From positions 6,200,001 to 6,264,000 of the forward strand of contig NZ_CP042431.1 of assembly GCF_007970185.1 (NCBI RefSeq): DNA of 64,000 nucleotides, given 5' to 3'. Source of the stretch: Pseudobacter ginsenosidimutans (lineage in GTDB: Bacteria > Bacteroidota > Bacteroidia > Chitinophagales > Chitinophagaceae). Shown piece after piece: positions 61,247-64,000 of the stretch. Within the stretch, counting starts at the first letter, position 1; each line of letters opens with the position of its first letter. Made by a program: the position numbers and the translations under genes. The notes beneath the pieces were generated by a model. The model searched no databases, was not told the origin of the DNA, and saw only the letters and a program-made list of their open reading frames with translations.

Positions 61247-61609
61247 CTACTTAACCATCGTTAACATCGTAACCATACATAACCATTTCCCATCGATCCA
61301 AATAAAAGTACTGGTTGACCATTCATAAAGGCTGAAATCCTCTCCCATCCAGGTTCCTGCGCTGGTGCCCTTACTGATCACTACGGCAGTATTGCCTTTA
61401 ATTGTGATATGCATTTCATCTGAATCCATCCGGTTATGCGTGAGTTTACCGGATGCTATCGGAACAAGAAAATCAGCTTTAGTGGTAATACCATCTGCAC
61501 CAACGATCACCCAATCATCGGTCATGAATGGTGAGATTTGGTTCACATCATTGCTGACGATGGCCTGATCCCAACGGATTACCGTTTCCCGTAAAGCTGA
61601 CTCGCTCAT
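61247..61609 (-). CDS. NTF2-like (DUF4440/SnoaL-type) protein
   Basis: A 120-residue soluble protein with the cone-shaped NTF2-like pattern: an N-terminal helix (ALRETVIRWDQAIVSNDV), ISPFMTDDWVIVGADG, then strands MHITIKGNTAVVISKGTSAGT and TSTFIWIDGKWLCMVTMLTMV. Proteins of this type are small hydrolases/isomerases or binding proteins; the substrate is unknown. It lies 10 bases after the stop of the interrupted gene upstream, so it may have belonged to the same operon. ATG start at 61609. Confidence 0.88.
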   Translation of the reverse strand: MSESALRETVIRWDQAIVSNDVNQISPFMTDDWVIVGADGITTKADFLVPIASGKLTHNRMDSDEMHITIKGNTAVVISKGTSAGTWMGEDFSLYEWSTSTFIWIDGKWLCMVTMLTMVK

Positions 61610-61619
61610 ATGATTGGAT

Positions 61620-61913
61620 TTATTTGTGCTGTTCCCTGGCTTTCAGGAAGCCACCCTGTTTCAATTTCACCAGGTCTTCAACATAGTTTCTGTATACAAC
61701 AATGGCTTTACCAGCTTCCAATTTGTAATAGGGCGCAGGGAAATATACCTTCCATTCTTCTTTAGTAAGCTTTCCTTTCAGAGGGATTGCCACTTCTTCG
61801 GAGAAATCCAGTTTCACTGGTTTAACAGTGGTATGCTTATTCAATTCGTGTGCGTAATCACGGGTCTCGTAAGGGCCCGCCCATTTCTGGTCCTTTGTTT
61901 TGTAAACATGATT
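61620..61913 (-). pseudogene. 3' part of an exported-protein gene interrupted by an in-frame stop
   Basis: Beyond the TAA at 61914-61916 the same reading frame stays open for 97 codons (NHVYKTKDQKWAGPYETRDY ... VEDLVKLKQGGFLKAREQHK) with ordinary protein composition. It has no ATG start of its own; the first usable codon is TTG at 61844. I read this as the distal half of the upstream gene, cut off by a nonsense change. The intact product would be about 228 residues. Confidence 0.65.
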
Positions 61914-62309
61914 TTACATATATTTTTCATGTACATAGGTGCCGCTGTCTGCAAATACATAAAGCAAAACGTTTTTGTATCGTGTAAATGGCGGCCTGCC
62001 ATAATGATCAAAAACGAGGAACTCAATGGTATCTCCTTCAAATTTGCCATATACTTTTTGAAGAATACGATATTTTGCTTTAAAGCTCTCATCGAACTCC
62101 CCGGGCTGATATGGTAACTGATCAACCGTGATCATTTCTCCTACAAATGCAAAGAGCTTGTTGTATCCTCCATTATAGTTCCTCACCGAATCGGCAGGTT
62201 TATATCTTTTCGTTTCCTTCATATCGGGAGAAGTTACTCCGGTTTGAGAATAGCCCGTCAGAGCAGCCAGGGATAAGGTGGCAAATAAAATGCCTGAAGC
62301 AATATTCAT
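61914..62309 (-). CDS. exported protein of unknown function, truncated by an in-frame TAA
   Basis: A 131-residue product with a signal peptide (about 1-22, ending TGYSQ). The mature part begins TGVTSPDMKETKRYKPADSV and continues with beta strands (KLFAFVGEMITVDQL; DTIEFLVFDHYGRPPF). The reading frame continues in register after the TAA for another 97 codons, so this is probably the N-terminal part of a disrupted gene of about 229 codons. I do not recognise the family. It lies 12 bases downstream of the next gene (62322-62933). Confidence 0.75.
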   Translation of the reverse strand: MNIASGILFATLSLAALTGYSQTGVTSPDMKETKRYKPADSVRNYNGGYNKLFAFVGEMITVDQLPYQPGEFDESFKAKYRILQKVYGKFEGDTIEFLVFDHYGRPPFTRYKNVLLYVFADSGTYVHEKYM

Positions 62310-62321
62310 GTTGATGGATTG

Positions 62322-62933
62322 TCAGATCCGTTTCGCTTTTTTGGGCACTGTCCCCTCCTGGAACTCTTTGCGCTGCGTCTTATCGCCAAGGTCCATCACA
62401 AAGCGCTCCCACTCTCCTTTCTCATTCAACACAGCGCAACTCCAATCTCCCGTTACATCGTCTGCGAACTGCCAGAGAATATGGTAGCCATCTTCATTGG
62501 AAAATCCTTCATCGTCTGCCTGCAAAATGCCACCAACTTTATTCCAGATGGTGGATTTGATATTGGCCACTATTTCATAATTCCCTTCTTCGAAGGATGC
62601 ATCCAGCATCTGGATTGCATAGATCACTTTCACTTTATTGAAATATTCGGTGAGCCATTGTACTGAAGAAAGCGGTTTGTCTTCCTGGATGAATTCACGG
62701 AATTCGTTCAGCTCATCCTGTCCGAGTTCGCCGGGCAATACGGGATTCCTTTCCAGTTGAGCGAGGTGATCGCCTTCTTCATTGAGGATGTCTATAACAG
62801 TCCATTTGCCGGGCTCTTCGCCTTCATCGAAAGCGAATTTGGCAGATAATTCTTCTGAAACGAGTCCTTCCATTAAGTCATCCATATGGATGTCCGGGTC
62901 CTGCGTGCCTAAAACTCTGATGTAATATCCCAT
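62322..62933 (-). CDS. hypothetical protein
   Basis: A 203-residue, strongly acidic, soluble protein with no signal peptide. It has mixed alpha/beta sequence (IRVLGTQDPDIHMDDLMEGL; GKWTVIDILNEEGDHLAQL; YAIQMLDASFEEGNYEIV) and a basic tail (KAKRI). I do not recognise the family; acidic cytoplasmic proteins of this size are sometimes immunity proteins, but nothing here shows that. It is located 12 bases upstream of the interrupted exported-protein gene. ATG start at 62933. Confidence 0.8.
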   Translation of the reverse strand: MGYYIRVLGTQDPDIHMDDLMEGLVSEELSAKFAFDEGEEPGKWTVIDILNEEGDHLAQLERNPVLPGELGQDELNEFREFIQEDKPLSSVQWLTEYFNKVKVIYAIQMLDASFEEGNYEIVANIKSTIWNKVGGILQADDEGFSNEDGYHILWQFADDVTGDWSCAVLNEKGEWERFVMDLGDKTQRKEFQEGTVPKKAKRI

Positions 62934-63097
62934 TGTTGCTGGTTTATGAGCTGTAAAGTACGGGAAGAATTATGATATGGGGAAATGGATAGTGGCAGGC
63001 GGGTTGTTCGCCGGAGGCGAACTAATAGAAGTCTCTCGCCGGGAGGCGAGCGACTGCCAGCTCTCTGCCTGCATTGGACAAACCGGGAAGTTAATGG

Positions 63098-63134
63098 GAA
63101 AAAATGGGGCTGGCCGATTGATATGACCAGCCCC
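63098..63134 (-). terminator. intrinsic terminator after the GldG-like gene
   Basis: On the minus strand GGGGCTGG and CCAGCCCC form an 8-bp stem followed by ATTTTTT. It lies 38 bases past the stop of the gene that ends at 63172. Two small GC-rich hairpins (GTTCGCC/GGCGAAC and CTCGCC/GGCGAG, near 63010-63052) lie just beyond it. Confidence 0.8.
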
Positions 63135-63171
63135 TCTGAATGGCTAAGGTTCCGTGGCTATACTTTGTACA

Positions 63172-64000
63172 TTATTTTCTTTTTCTTCTTATGAGGAGGA
63201 TGGTTCCTGCAATCAGCAGCAGCCCCGGGATAGCATATACGAAAACGTACCAGAGCACTTTACCAGTGTTTCTTCCAATGGTGAGGAATACATCTTTATG
63301 CTCTATGATCCTTGTATATACCGGGTACTCGTTATTTGTAAGCCAGCTATACAATCCCAGACCGATTGCGCCGCCACTGGAATATCCGGAAGTCATAAAA
63401 TCAGCATCTCCCATCACTATTATCCTCTGCTCCCTGTTATTTACCTGGCGGGTCATTTTGATGCCGATCACATATTCATCGCGTTGTATATCGCCTTTTT
63501 CCGGCTCAAACACTGAAGCAGCAGAATCTTCCTGAACGTATCCTTTTTCGATCCAGGCATTCTTATTACCGGCCAAAGTGAATATAGGCTCGATAACAAA
63601 TCCATTCGTGTCAACATAATTGATTACGGCCGCTCCGGGAAAAAAGCTGCTAATACCGTACTTAGGATCCAACTGGTACAAATGCATTGCACTCTCCTTC
63701 GCCAAATAAGCTCCGGCCCTCGTCATAGCGCCTCTTATATGGTCAGCATTACCTGTATTATGTTTATTATAAAGCAGCTTCCCATCCTCCAGGTTCACTC
63801 CTATCTTGTTCAATACAGGATTGAGCATTTGTTGTTTGCCGGGCTCGGCATAGAACATGGCATTGCCGCCCTCTTCGATAAAACGAAGTATCGAATCCTG
63901 TTCTGTTTTTTCCAATGCTGATTTAGGATCGGCTACTACCAGAAGTTTTGGTTTATCCACCAAACTACCATGCAGGAAAGAAACAGTATCGGCCATCATA
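63172..64000 (-). CDS. GldG-like ABC-transporter auxiliary protein (partial, N-terminus outside window)
   Basis: The C-terminal ~276 residues of a larger protein running off the right edge. It has a soluble extracytoplasmic region (KPKLLVVADPKSALEKTEQDS; GGNAMFYAEPGKQQMLNPVL; QRIIVMGDADFMTSGY) typical of GldG/ABC_transp_aux domains, which bind to or partner ABC transporter permeases, followed by one membrane helix near the end (VLWYVFVYAIPGLLLIAG) and the basic tail LLIRRKRK. GldG with GldF acts in gliding and secretion in some Bacteroidota; many paralogues are fused permease-GldG proteins with unknown substrates. Which type this is cannot be told from the part in view. Confidence 0.85.
   Translation of the reverse strand, partial: MMADTVSFLHGSLVDKPKLLVVADPKSALEKTEQDSILRFIEEGGNAMFYAEPGKQQMLNPVLNKIGVNLEDGKLLYNKHNTGNADHIRGAMTRAGAYLAKESAMHLYQLDPKYGISSFFPGAAVINYVDTNGFVIEPIFTLAGNKNAWIEKGYVQEDSAASVFEPEKGDIQRDEYVIGIKMTRQVNNREQRIIVMGDADFMTSGYSSGGAIGLGLYSWLTNNEYPVYTRIIEHKDVFLTIGRNTGKVLWYVFVYAIPGLLLIAGTILLIRRKRK

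Noticed and set aside
61841..62125. 94-codon ORF overlapping the interrupted exported-protein gene
   Set aside because: Different frame from the exported protein, no signal or motif. The true frame continues across the TAA.
63007..63052. Two small GC-rich hairpins as a CRISPR-like or attachment repeat
   Set aside because: Only two short, unequal hairpins; no spacing pattern or integrase nearby.
1..64000. tRNA, rRNA, CRISPR arrays, insertion sequences
   Set aside because: Looked for T-arm-like GTTCGA motifs, rRNA signatures, regularly spaced repeats and transposase motifs by eye; none found.

Overview
The window reads as chromosomal DNA of a Bacteroidota bacterium, most likely family Chitinophagaceae (Chitinophaga-like). 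The reasons are: SusC/SusD pairs preceded by ECF sigma factor and FecR anti-sigma genes, STN-type SusC proteins, type IX secretion (T9SS) sorting tails, SprB repeats, DUF4843 and PKD-like lipoproteins, a GldG-like protein, few Shine-Dalgarno sequences, and TAnnTTTG-type promoter elements. I saw no rRNA, tRNA, insertion sequence or CRISPR array.

Layout. (1) 1-4254: an ECF sigma / FecR / SusC uptake locus on the minus strand, with SusC running off the left edge. (2) 4362-11541: a secreted beta-helix protein with a T9SS tail, a small protein with a paralogue at 54.5 kb, a fatty-acid desaturase, a secreted unknown and a tail-specific protease. (3) 11563-22286: a complete second uptake locus, sigma / FecR / SusC / SusD / DUF4843 lipoprotein / PKD-like lipoprotein / TlpA-like thioredoxin. 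Both uptake loci carry, opposite the FecR-SusC gap, a plus-strand promoter-like box followed by an intrinsic terminator, which suggests paired antisense small RNAs.

(4) 22426-42730: eleven tightly packed minus-strand genes. They encode a PKD lipoprotein, an outer-membrane barrel, a 1519-residue secreted protein, a fibronectin-type protein, a SprB-repeat T9SS protein, a lipocalin-like lipoprotein, a large FnIII-type secreted protein, two ORFs resembling pre-toxin and toxin modules, and two terminal genes that may be immunity genes. I read this as a candidate surface-delivered polymorphic toxin system and as the best candidate for an undescribed system here. (5) 43032-52354: an AT-richer helicase/nuclease block. 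It holds a predicted PD-(D/E)XK-like protein, a DEDD exonuclease-RecQ-UvrD fusion broken by a one-base frameshift, and a divergent Upf1-like SF1 helicase; this is a candidate defence or DNA-processing module.

(6) 52416-59056: RRM and cold-shock RNA-binding proteins, a FabH-like ketoacyl synthase with a small partner, an unknown, and an MFS / amidohydrolase / AraC group. (7) 59057-64000: a Chitinophaga-type small-protein gene overlapped on the opposite strand by a SymE-like toxin gene, a structured intergenic region with nested inverted repeats, a probable 6S-like RNA, an NTF2-like protein, a secreted-protein gene interrupted by an in-frame stop, an unknown protein, and the C-terminal part of a GldG-like ABC-transporter component that runs off the right edge. 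All function calls come from reading the sequence; no search was run.
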